A DNA stretch of 6,018 nt from Flavisolibacter sp. (GTDB lineage Bacteria > Bacteroidota > Bacteroidia > Chitinophagales > Chitinophagaceae). Positions 1-6,018 of this stretch are shown here, piece after piece. Positions within the stretch are counted from its first letter, which is position 1. Each line of letters begins with the position of its first letter. The position numbers and the translations under genes are program-made. The stretch covers positions 1 through 6,018 of the forward strand of contig JAICTW010000193.1 in NCBI GenBank assembly GCA_025936195.1, given 5' to 3'. The notes beneath the pieces were generated by a model. The model saw nothing but the letters and a program-made list of their open reading frames with translations, did not search any database and was not told the DNA's origin.

Positions 1-785
1 AGGAATTAATCAATTTCAATCACACAATGGTGGAAAGCATAAAGGCTTTATCAAAATACAGTGATGATTACGATTCTCTTTCCCATATAAAAACTTCAGA
101 TGCTGCCACTCAAAAAACGATTGACAGTTTACAAAGGATGGATTCAGCAAACTATGAATTGGCCTCAGCAAAAATGAAGGATTATGTCGCGGACATTGCT
201 GAAAAAAATATCAGTCCTTTACTCACTGTTTATACTGTTACCAGCTTTCAGCAAATTGCAGACCGGAGAGGGATAAGAGGTTTCACACCAACTGAAGTTT
301 CGGTGATCGTCAATAAAGCATCAACCAAATTTCCGGATAATACCATATTACAGGAATGGAAAAAAACATTGCGTCCAGGCAAAGCACCTGATTTTACTTT
401 ACAGGACACGAGTGGAAAAATGGTATCACTCTCTTCCTTCAAAGGCAAATATGTTTTAGTAGATTTCTGGGCAAGCTGGTGCCGGCCTTGCCGAATGGAA
501 AATCCCAATGTAGTTAGTGCCTACAATCAGTTCAGGGATAAAAATTTTGCCATTGTTGGAGTTTCATTAGACACTTCTCGTCAGGCATGGATGAATGCCA
601 TACAAACAGATGGATTAAACTGGAACCATGTGAGCGATTTAAAAGGATGGAAAAGTGAAGCAGCCGCAACATACGGAGTGCAAAGTATTCCTTACAATTT
701 TTTGATTGGTCCGGATGGAAATATTGTAGCGGAGGATGTTAGAGGAAAGGAGTTGTTTAGTACGCTGGAGAAGGTTTTGAAATAG
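1..785 (+). CDS. TlpA-like thioredoxin-fold thiol:disulfide oxidoreductase (AhpC/TSA-Redoxin type), 5'-truncated by window edge
   Basis: This is a periplasmic or membrane-attached thiol-disulfide reductase of the TlpA/ResA type. Numbered from the ATG at 27, a helical linker (about 1-115) leads into a thioredoxin fold (about 118-252). The fold starts with the APDFTLQD strand, has the active site WCRPC (W151, C152, C155), and carries the cis-proline of SIPYNFLIGPDG at P222. The frame has no stop between 27 and the left edge (at least eight more codons), so the ATG at 27 is probably internal. Bacteroidota relatives are usually about 350-400 residues, with a signal peptide or lipobox and a DUF4369 domain ahead of the linker; those parts would lie outside the window. 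The stop is TAG at 783-785. The gene converges on the susCD operon and is not co-transcribed with it. The CRPC dipeptide replaces the commoner CGPC. The fold assignment is secure; the substrate is unknown. Confidence 0.93.
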   Translation, partial: ELINFNHTMVESIKALSKYSDDYDSLSHIKTSDAATQKTIDSLQRMDSANYELASAKMKDYVADIAEKNISPLLTVYTVTSFQQIADRRGIRGFTPTEVSVIVNKASTKFPDNTILQEWKKTLRPGKAPDFTLQDTSGKMVSLSSFKGKYVLVDFWASWCRPCRMENPNVVSAYNQFRDKNFAIVGVSLDTSRQAWMNAIQTDGLNWNHVSDLKGWKSEAAATYGVQSIPYNFLIGPDGNIVAEDVRGKELFSTLEKVLK

Positions 786-1043
786 GCTGTAGTTAATAGT
801 TTCTTACTATTGATAGTAGAGGATAGCTAAGCTTCAGTTGTATGGAATTGAAAGCTTATCTAATGTCGTTAGCGGCCAATGTAAATCCGGCCATTCAATT
901 AGAGTGTCTGGAAGATAACGATCATTGTAAGCTCCTTAAACCCCGAATGTGTCTTCATAAAATAGCTCTTGATTGTACATAGTGTTATCCAGCTTTCACT
1001 ACTATTCAGTAAAATTTAGTTTTTTTGGTGTCTTCTTTTCTTT
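786..1043. other. Convergent intergenic region without a convincing gene
   Basis: This stretch separates the thioredoxin stop from the shared terminator. Small frames exist on both strands. A 46-codon plus frame at 842-982 begins MELKAYLMSLAANVN. Minus frames within about 830-1015 are broken by stops. None has a recognisable domain, signal peptide or good initiation context. Short A/T-rich inverted repeats occur just after the thioredoxin stop: AATAGT/ACTATT at 795-800 and 806-811, and TACTAT/ATAGTA at 805-810 and 813-818. A third, TAAGCTT/AAGCTTA, lies at 828-834 and 852-858. They are too weak and lack a following T-run to be called terminators. It could be spacer or a decayed gene; the sequence alone does not decide. 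Confidence 0.6.
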
Positions 1044-1084
1044 AAACAAACAAAAGCTACTCGTTGAGTAGCTTTTGTTTGTTT
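1044..1084. terminator. Bidirectional intrinsic terminator between convergent genes
   Basis: A perfect 19-bp inverted repeat (arms 1044-1062 and 1066-1084) closes on a 3-nt loop. The GC-containing core GCTACTC/GAGTAGC is flanked by A-rich left and T-rich right arms, so either strand's transcript gives a hairpin whose 3' arm is U-rich (UUUUGUUUGUUU). It starts 19 nt past the susD stop on the minus strand and about 260 nt past the thioredoxin stop on the plus strand. It therefore most directly ends the susCD transcript while also blocking read-through from the thioredoxin side. The repeat is seen directly; the terminator role is inferred from structure and position. Confidence 0.88.
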
Positions 1085-1103
1085 GGCAATTAATTACCGA
1101 AAA

Positions 1104-2642
1104 CTATTTGTTCAAATTTGGATTGTTAAGTACCTCAGCTTGTGGAATCACAAACGTAAGTTTTGGATCGTTATAAGCGAATGACTGGCCATCGAAGAAC
1201 AAATGGTTAGCACCTCTTGTAATAGTGGCCTTGTTTCTTTTCATTGCTAAGTAAGATTTTCCTTCGCCCCAAAGTTCAATACGTGTTTGCAAATAAATTT
1301 CGTTAAGAAGGGCCTGACCGGATAAACTGCTGATGTAAGAAACATCGTTAACTCTTTCGGTAAGGAAATTAGAAAGTACCTGACGAGCTACCCCTTCCTG
1401 GCCTATATGAGCATTCGCTTCTGCATTCAGTAGATAAAACTCATCTGCACGCATATATACATAGTCTGTTGTAACTTCTCTTTGTCCGCCATCTACACGT
1501 CCCGGATCAAAGAATTTATTTAAAGGCATGTAATCAAAATCGCCAGGACTGTAACCATATTGTGCCTCCAGACCTCCATTTGGTGGATCAAACTGTCCTT
1601 TTCTGATGTCGTCCGGACGAATTGAATTATATAACCCTTCATCAATTGTCTTTGGATCTCCAGCCCAGGCATAGCTGTATGTAAAAAGATCAACCTGTCC
1701 CCACCAAGATACGAGGTCAAGTCCCTGCTTAAGTGTCAAATCAACACCCCACATCCAGCTTGGCGTGGCCACATTGTTAAATCCGGAACTACTCAGATTA
1801 GTTCCGTCATAAACTGTTTCAGTTCTAGTGGTGATTGGATAAGCGTTCATGATATCTTGTGTAAGCGTTGCAACTTGCGTCCAGTCACTTTGCGTGCCTC
1901 TGGCTGCCAATACATAAGCTAATAATCCCTTAGCAACATTTTGATCTACTTGATATTTGGCACTTCTGTTGAATCCCTGAAGCAATGATGTAGCCTGGGT
2001 AAGGTCAGAAACCATCAGATCCCACACCTGCTTGGCTGTACTCTTTGGTTGGTTTATAGAGTCGCTGTTAGCTGTAGTGTAAATTGGTAAAATTTTATCA
2101 TTGCCGCTACCATATTCCTTTGCATACAATTGTGAAAGGTAAAAATAAGCATAAGCACGAAGCGCCTTGGCCTGCCCCATTGTGTACTTATCTTCATTGG
2201 TAGATGGAACAACAGTATTTCCACCAAGAGCATCTATTACAGTGTTGGCTCCATAAATTATTTTGTAATAATAGCGAAACGGTATATAGTCTTCATTTGT
2301 TGTAAAATCCACCGTTGACTGGTAGCGGGCAACGGGAGCATACCATCCGTAATTTAATGCAGCTAATACCATGTCGGATGAAAGCATGTCGGAATAGATA
2401 TCAATTCCCTTCTGACCGAAATCATCGTGACGAGTAGTACCGCCAATGCCATCCGTGTACATAGCGCTATATAACCCAGTAAGGCTTCCTACCAATACAC
2501 CTGGATCTTGCTTGGATGCCGCCGCTACTTGTTCGGGCGTCAAAAATCCTCCCTGCGGCTGTGCATCCAGAAAACTTTTTTTGCAGCCGGACACTAATAT
2601 AGAACCGGCCACAACAAATAATAAAATATATTTAATCTTCAT
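1104..2642 (-). CDS. SusD/RagB-family nutrient-binding outer-membrane lipoprotein
   Basis: This surface lipoprotein acts as the hinged lid of a SusC/SusD uptake complex, capturing the nutrient and passing it to the partner barrel. The 512-residue length fits the family. A lipoprotein signal peptide (MKIKYILLFVVAGSILVSGC) puts the lipidated cysteine at C20. The N-terminal SusD-like region contains the typical TPR-like helix ALRAYAYFYLSQLY (160-173). The C-terminal RagB/SusD region carries YVYMRADEFYLLNAEA (394-409), then RIELWGEGKSYLAMKR (454-469), and ends with IPQAEVLNNPNL, all in family order. Aromatic residues cluster at 296-326 (W296, W298, W313, W314, W326). The start is the first ATG after an in-frame stop, which is the susC TAA 18 nt upstream, and it gives a complete signal peptide. 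The gene is the second of the operon and its TAG stop precedes the terminator at 1044-1084. The ligand cannot be told; both glycan- and peptide-binding relatives are known (SusD, RagB). Confidence 0.96.
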   Translation of the reverse strand: MKIKYILLFVVAGSILVSGCKKSFLDAQPQGGFLTPEQVAAASKQDPGVLVGSLTGLYSAMYTDGIGGTTRHDDFGQKGIDIYSDMLSSDMVLAALNYGWYAPVARYQSTVDFTTNEDYIPFRYYYKIIYGANTVIDALGGNTVVPSTNEDKYTMGQAKALRAYAYFYLSQLYAKEYGSGNDKILPIYTTANSDSINQPKSTAKQVWDLMVSDLTQATSLLQGFNRSAKYQVDQNVAKGLLAYVLAARGTQSDWTQVATLTQDIMNAYPITTRTETVYDGTNLSSSGFNNVATPSWMWGVDLTLKQGLDLVSWWGQVDLFTYSYAWAGDPKTIDEGLYNSIRPDDIRKGQFDPPNGGLEAQYGYSPGDFDYMPLNKFFDPGRVDGGQREVTTDYVYMRADEFYLLNAEANAHIGQEGVARQVLSNFLTERVNDVSYISSLSGQALLNEIYLQTRIELWGEGKSYLAMKRNKATITRGANHLFFDGQSFAYNDPKLTFVIPQAEVLNNPNLNK

Positions 2643-2660
2643 GTTTATTAATTTAAAGGA
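2643..2660 (-). other. susC-susD intercistronic gap with A/T-rich initiation region
   Basis: The 18-nt gap between the susC TAA and the susD ATG contains no promoter or terminator, so the two genes should share one mRNA. Read on the minus strand it is TCCTTTAAATTAATAAAC, with no AGGAGG-like Shine-Dalgarno sequence. This is the normal Bacteroidota situation, in which A-rich sequence before the start guides initiation. The gap is a multiple of three, so the two genes share a reading frame separated by the TAA. Confidence 0.7.
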
Positions 2661-5600
2661 TTAGAATCTTACTCTTAAACCGGCGGTTATTGTTGACAGA
2701 GGCGAATAGCGGTACATATCTGATCCTCCGCTCTCTGCAGTGGATGGATTAAAACCGTTCCTAGCAGAATGCAGCCAAAGATTATCTCCGGAAACAAATA
2801 TAGTAGCCTCTTGTAAAATATTTGTTCTATTTAAGATACCTGATGGAATTGAATATGCCAGGCGAACATTATTCAATACTAAATAGTTTGCCTCTGTAAC
2901 AAACCTTGATGAGGCAGAGTTAACATTTGGATCTGCATTGTTAGAAAGACGGGGCACATCAGTAATGTCACCGGGTTTTTGCCATCTTTTTAGAATGTCT
3001 GTGCTCCAGTTGTTACCGCCAATAAGGCCATTGCCCATAAGCGTGGCATAAGCTCCATCATAAGCGTATCCACCAAAGCTATACAGAACCTGAACACTGA
3101 GTTCGAAACCCTTCCAACCGCCATTTAGATTAACCGCACCTCTTAAGTCAGGAATTGCCGACTTTCCGATATAGTATTGAGTTGCCAGAGAATAGGTTTT
3201 AGTTGTGCCGGTCATCAGCGTACCTTTTTTGCCCGGGTTGTTAGCGTAATAGTCCTCCAGGTTTGTAACCTCTTCGCCTGCATCATAGCTGCCATTACTA
3301 TTCGCATCATTATAATAAACGGTCCACATGCTGGTACCATCATTGGGATCAACGCCTGCAAAGTTGCGGAGGTAAAAATCGTAAATGGAATGTCCAACAG
3401 ACCAACCAAATGAACCTTCCGGATCAATTGCTTTTTGCTTGCCTGTGGAGGGATCAATAGGCATTGTCGTGATTTTGTTATTAAAATGTTCGCCATTTAT
3501 ACCCAGATCAAGATAGAAGTCCTTGCCTTTCAAAATATGGCCGGTTAAATCAAATTCCACACCTTGATTTCTCAATTTTCCGTCATTCACAGTTATCAAT
3601 GCAAAACCATTTGAGATACCGGTCCTTCTTTGAAAGATCAGATTGTCTGTGTTTTTTTGATAGTATTCCACAGTACCTGTCAGGTAATTGCCTAATTTAA
3701 AGTCCACACCTGCCTGGAACATTTTAGATGTTTCCCAGGTCAGATTGGGATTACCGGGTACCGGAGGAAGAAACGAAGGCTGGTCATTTAAATTTCCAAC
3801 AGATATTTGTGAATATCCTGGATAAAATCCAAGGCCTTGCTGATCGCCCAGAACACCATAACTGGCTTTTAGTTTCAAATAATTAAGAGCATTCAGATTT
3901 TTCATGAAATTCATACGTGTCAATTCCCATCCTAAGCCTAAAGATCCAAAGGTGCCCCACTTATTGTCACCTATGAAACGTGAAGATCCATCTCTTCTGC
4001 CGGTAGCAGACACATAATAGGTACGGTTGTAATCGTAATTCACCTGTGCAAAATAGCTTTCCAGTCTATTAATGTCGGAATAAGCATAGGAACTCGGTGT
4101 GATCACTACCGCATTATTTAACTCCAGACTATTAGTTTCAATTAGGTTGTAGCCATAAGCCCCTGAGTAAGAAATCTTATAATTGGTGGCCTCATGAGCC
4201 GCCAAAGCTTCCAGATTGGAATTCCCAAAGTTCTTATTATAATGAAGCATGTTTAGCAGGTTCAGATTCATGAGCTCTGACCGGTCTTGCGAAATAGAAC
4301 CATTTTGTGAAGCTGCGGAACCATAAAACTTATTAGTTAAACCATACGAAACATTATTATAGTACTGCACGCCCAATCTGTTTTCCAAAGAAAGGTGTTT
4401 GGTAAAATTGAGATTAAGGGAAGTATTACCTGTTAATTCGTTCCGATTGGCACGGTTCGTATTATAAGTTGCATCTGCAATAGCATTAGTCAACGAACCA
4501 AACTTTCTTCCATTTGTACCGTAGTCGAACTGATAACCTCCAAAAATTGGGTCTGGCACTTTGTTTCCGCTGGCGTCACGAAGGAATAATGGATAAATAG
4601 GAGGAAGATTATCAACAAACCAAAACACGCTGTTTGAATTTGATTCCTGTCCGTTGTTATTGGTTTCCGTGTTTGCATAGCCCACATTCATAGAAGCATT
4701 TAACCATGATTTTACCTCATGGGTTAAATTCAAACGGGCAGACAAACGGCGGAAATCAGATTTGATCGAATAACCTTCATCTTTTAAATAGCCAAAGGAG
4801 GTATAATAATTGGTTCTGCCCTCACTTCCGCCCATCTTCAGGTTAATTTCCTGTCTATTTGAAGGTTGAAAAGCATAATCTTCCCAATTTTCCGGATCAA
4901 ATTTGCGGGTAATGCCTGACTTAACAGTTCTTGTAGTAGGATCAATTAGTTGAGCTCCCCAAGTTGAACTTGCGCCTGTAAGATTCCATATATTATTATT
5001 CGGGCTAATGCCGCTTCCCGAAAAAAGCCTGACGTTGGCATAATTTACCGGATTGGCATTCCCAGCTCTAACCCCTTGGTTATACAGAGCTTCCCAGCCC
5101 AATGCAATGAATTCTTCAGGAGATCTGATTACATCATATCGCGGCAGCAATGACTTGTTCACCCCATATTTACCATCAACCTCAATAAATGATTTTTTTC
5201 CCTTGCCGGTTTTAGTAGTAACTACAATAACGCCGTTTGCACCTCTGGAACCATAAATGGAAGTTGCAGCAGCATCCTTAAGAACGGTGATGGAAGCTAT
5301 GTCTTCCGGATTAATGGCGTTAATAGCCCCGGAAAAAGGCACTCCATCCACAACATATAACGGTGCCCTATTACCATTTACAGAGCCAATACCGCGAATA
5401 CGAATTGTTGCAGAAGTACCCGGCTGTCCGGAAGTATTAATAACTCTTACTCCTGAAACTTCCCCCGCCAACGCCTGAGAAACGTTTGAAACTTCCTTAT
5501 TGGTTATACGCTCTCCGGATACCTGCTTGGCAGACCCTGTAAACGCCTCTTTAGTAGTACTGGTGTATCCCACCACAACCACAGCGTTTAAGGTACTTTC

Positions 5601-5891
5601 TGTACTAACCAGGTTAGCGTTAATTGTGTTTGAATTGCCGATTGTTGCTTCTTTGGTGTCAAAACCAACTGAAGAAAATACCAAAACACGGGCATTTGAA
5701 GGTACACTCAGGCTGAAGTTTCCACTAGCATCGGTGGAAGTACCAACATTGGTGCCTTTAACCTGCACAGAGGTATTGGCAACACCATTGCCTTTTTCAT
5801 CTGTCACCTTACCTGTAATCGTCCGATTTTGGGCCAGGAGTTGCGCACTAATAAGCAAAACTCCCAGTAAAGAGAATAGCAGTCTTCTCAT
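2661..5891 (-). CDS. SusC/RagA-family TonB-linked outer-membrane transporter
   Basis: This TonB-dependent outer-membrane barrel imports oligomeric nutrients together with its SusD partner. The 1076-residue length fits the family. Domain order: signal peptide (1-20, likely cleaved between A20 and Q21), carboxypeptidase-D regulatory-like domain (about 23-98), Ton-box-like VVVVGY (104-109), and plug (about 113-228) with LYVVDGVP (178-185) and LKDAAATSIYGSRGANGV (204-221). The barrel then runs to the end, with family motifs GRRDGSSRF (631-639) and LRNQGVEFDL (773-782), and a final strand ending in Phe, as expected for BAM-assembled proteins. There is no N-terminal STN domain, so direct anti-sigma signalling is not indicated. 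An EF-hand-like loop sits at D862-E873. An in-frame TAA at 5898-5900 makes the ATG at 5891 the first possible start. No frameshift or truncation is seen. The family is certain; the substrate is unknown. Confidence 0.97.
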   Translation of the reverse strand: MRRLLFSLLGVLLISAQLLAQNRTITGKVTDEKGNGVANTSVQVKGTNVGTSTDASGNFSLSVPSNARVLVFSSVGFDTKEATIGNSNTINANLVSTESTLNAVVVVGYTSTTKEAFTGSAKQVSGERITNKEVSNVSQALAGEVSGVRVINTSGQPGTSATIRIRGIGSVNGNRAPLYVVDGVPFSGAINAINPEDIASITVLKDAAATSIYGSRGANGVIVVTTKTGKGKKSFIEVDGKYGVNKSLLPRYDVIRSPEEFIALGWEALYNQGVRAGNANPVNYANVRLFSGSGISPNNNIWNLTGASSTWGAQLIDPTTRTVKSGITRKFDPENWEDYAFQPSNRQEINLKMGGSEGRTNYYTSFGYLKDEGYSIKSDFRRLSARLNLTHEVKSWLNASMNVGYANTETNNNGQESNSNSVFWFVDNLPPIYPLFLRDASGNKVPDPIFGGYQFDYGTNGRKFGSLTNAIADATYNTNRANRNELTGNTSLNLNFTKHLSLENRLGVQYYNNVSYGLTNKFYGSAASQNGSISQDRSELMNLNLLNMLHYNKNFGNSNLEALAAHEATNYKISYSGAYGYNLIETNSLELNNAVVITPSSYAYSDINRLESYFAQVNYDYNRTYYVSATGRRDGSSRFIGDNKWGTFGSLGLGWELTRMNFMKNLNALNYLKLKASYGVLGDQQGLGFYPGYSQISVGNLNDQPSFLPPVPGNPNLTWETSKMFQAGVDFKLGNYLTGTVEYYQKNTDNLIFQRRTGISNGFALITVNDGKLRNQGVEFDLTGHILKGKDFYLDLGINGEHFNNKITTMPIDPSTGKQKAIDPEGSFGWSVGHSIYDFYLRNFAGVDPNDGTSMWTVYYNDANSNGSYDAGEEVTNLEDYYANNPGKKGTLMTGTTKTYSLATQYYIGKSAIPDLRGAVNLNGGWKGFELSVQVLYSFGGYAYDGAYATLMGNGLIGGNNWSTDILKRWQKPGDITDVPRLSNNADPNVNSASSRFVTEANYLVLNNVRLAYSIPSGILNRTNILQEATIFVSGDNLWLHSARNGFNPSTAESGGSDMYRYSPLSTITAGLRVRF
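3273..3308 (-). other. EF-hand-like calcium-binding loop encoded within SusC
   Basis: Codons 862-873 of the transporter read DANSNGSYDAGE. This fits the 12-residue EF-hand/dockerin loop pattern: acidic or amide side chains at positions 1, 3, 5 and 9, Gly at 6, an aromatic at 8 and Glu at 12. The fit is seen directly. SusC-family barrels commonly carry a D-x-N-x-D/N-G loop at about this place, so it is probably a structural calcium site in an extracellular loop; that role is inferred. Confidence 0.55.
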
Positions 5892-5962
5892 GTGTTTTTA
5901 ATTAGAGGTTTATGAATAAAAAAATAATTACGACAGTTAGTTTAATAGGATACGTAAATAGA
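5892..5962 (-). promoter_or_regulatory. Probable susC 5' leader/promoter region, no consensus element recognised
   Basis: This A/T-rich segment lies directly upstream of the susC ATG. Read on the minus strand it ends CTCTAATTAAAAACAC before the ATG, with no Shine-Dalgarno match. I looked for the Bacteroidota vegetative promoter (TTTG near -33, TAnnTTTG near -7). The minus strand of 5892-6018 contains no TTTG at all. The promoter is therefore either divergent, for an ECF sigma factor, or beyond the window edge. Calling the region regulatory rests on position only. Confidence 0.35.
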
Positions 5963-6005
5963 CAGCTAAAGGAAAAGAAAGACTAAAAAATCTTTCTTTT
6001 AGCTG
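5963..6005 (-). terminator. A/T-rich hairpin upstream of susC: terminator of an off-window gene or leader structure
   Basis: An imperfect inverted repeat has a perfect 10-bp inner stem (AAAAGAAAGA at 5973-5982 with TCTTTCTTTT at 5991-6000) around an 8-nt loop. A 5-bp outer stem (CAGCT at 5963-5967 with AGCTG at 6001-6005) is separated from it by a 5-nt bulge on one side. On the minus strand the 3' side is U-rich (UCUUUCUUUUCCUUU), compatible with intrinsic termination of a gene to the right of the window. The low-GC inner stem makes it weak, and it may instead be part of the susC leader. The structure is seen; the role is uncertain. Confidence 0.45.
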
Positions 6006-6018
6006 CACGAATATAGGG

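Noticed and set aside
248..508. 86-codon minus-strand frame opposite the thioredoxin gene
   Set aside because: It is antisense to a conserved thioredoxin domain and has no independent support.
795..818. Overlapping short inverted repeats after the thioredoxin stop as a terminator
   Set aside because: The stems are only about 6 A/T-rich base pairs with no following T-run. The strong hairpin at 1044-1084 is a far better candidate.
842..982. 46-codon plus-strand frame in the intergenic region (MELKAYLMSLAANVN...)
   Set aside because: It is short, has a weak initiation context and no recognised domain, and a frame of this length is expected by chance. It is kept only as part of the unexplained spacer.
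1005..1026. Possible small terminator before the T-run at 1020-1026
   Set aside because: Only about 4 bp (ACTA/TAGT) can pair ahead of the seven Ts, too little for a credible hairpin.
2446..2664. 72-codon plus-strand frame antisense to the susD 5' end
   Set aside because: It is a shadow of the SusD signal peptide and N-terminal coding sequence, with no recognisable features of its own.
3215..3496. 93-codon minus-strand frame inside susC
   Set aside because: It is out of frame within an intact transporter gene and its composition is unlike a real protein.
5500..5901. 133-codon plus-strand frame antisense to the susC 5' end
   Set aside because: It lies fully opposite the strongly supported signal peptide and regulatory-like domain of SusC. 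Its product has no domain-like character, and it is explained by codon usage of the real gene.
1..6018. Insertion sequences, CRISPR arrays, tRNA or rRNA genes
   Set aside because: I saw no transposase-like protein, no spaced direct repeats, and no tRNA or rRNA-like segment on either strand.

Overview
This window looks like an ordinary chromosomal stretch from a member of the Bacteroidota, most plausibly Chitinophagaceae or Sphingobacteriaceae; the family is inference from protein style. The evidence is a SusC/SusD outer-membrane nutrient-uptake pair, a TlpA-like thioredoxin of the type found in this phylum, moderate to low GC, and start codons preceded by A/T-rich sequence with no Shine-Dalgarno match.

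Layout: (1) Positions 1-785, plus strand, hold the 3' part of a periplasmic TlpA/AhpC-TSA-type thioredoxin. Its reading frame is open to the left edge, so the true start lies outside the window. (2) Positions 786-1103 are a convergent intergenic region with no convincing gene. It ends in a perfect 19-bp inverted repeat (1044-1084) that is very likely a bidirectional terminator. (3) Positions 1104-2642, minus strand, encode a SusD/RagB-family surface lipoprotein. (4) Positions 2661-5891, minus strand, encode its SusC/RagA-family TonB-dependent transporter partner. (5) Positions 5892-6018 are the region upstream of susC, with an A/T-rich imperfect hairpin (5963-6005) and no TTTG element of the usual Bacteroidota promoter.

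How the genes work together: SusC and SusD form one transcription unit (susC first, 18-nt gap, then susD). The SusD lid captures an oligomeric nutrient at the cell surface and the SusC barrel imports it using TonB/ExbBD energy. No glycoside hydrolase, peptidase, sigma/anti-sigma pair or hybrid sensor is visible, so the substrate cannot be named. The thioredoxin faces the operon and is transcribed separately. TlpA-like proteins often sit near SusCD loci in this phylum, but a functional link here is only inference. I found no mobile element, CRISPR array, tRNA or rRNA, and nothing I would call a new system; the findings are modest.
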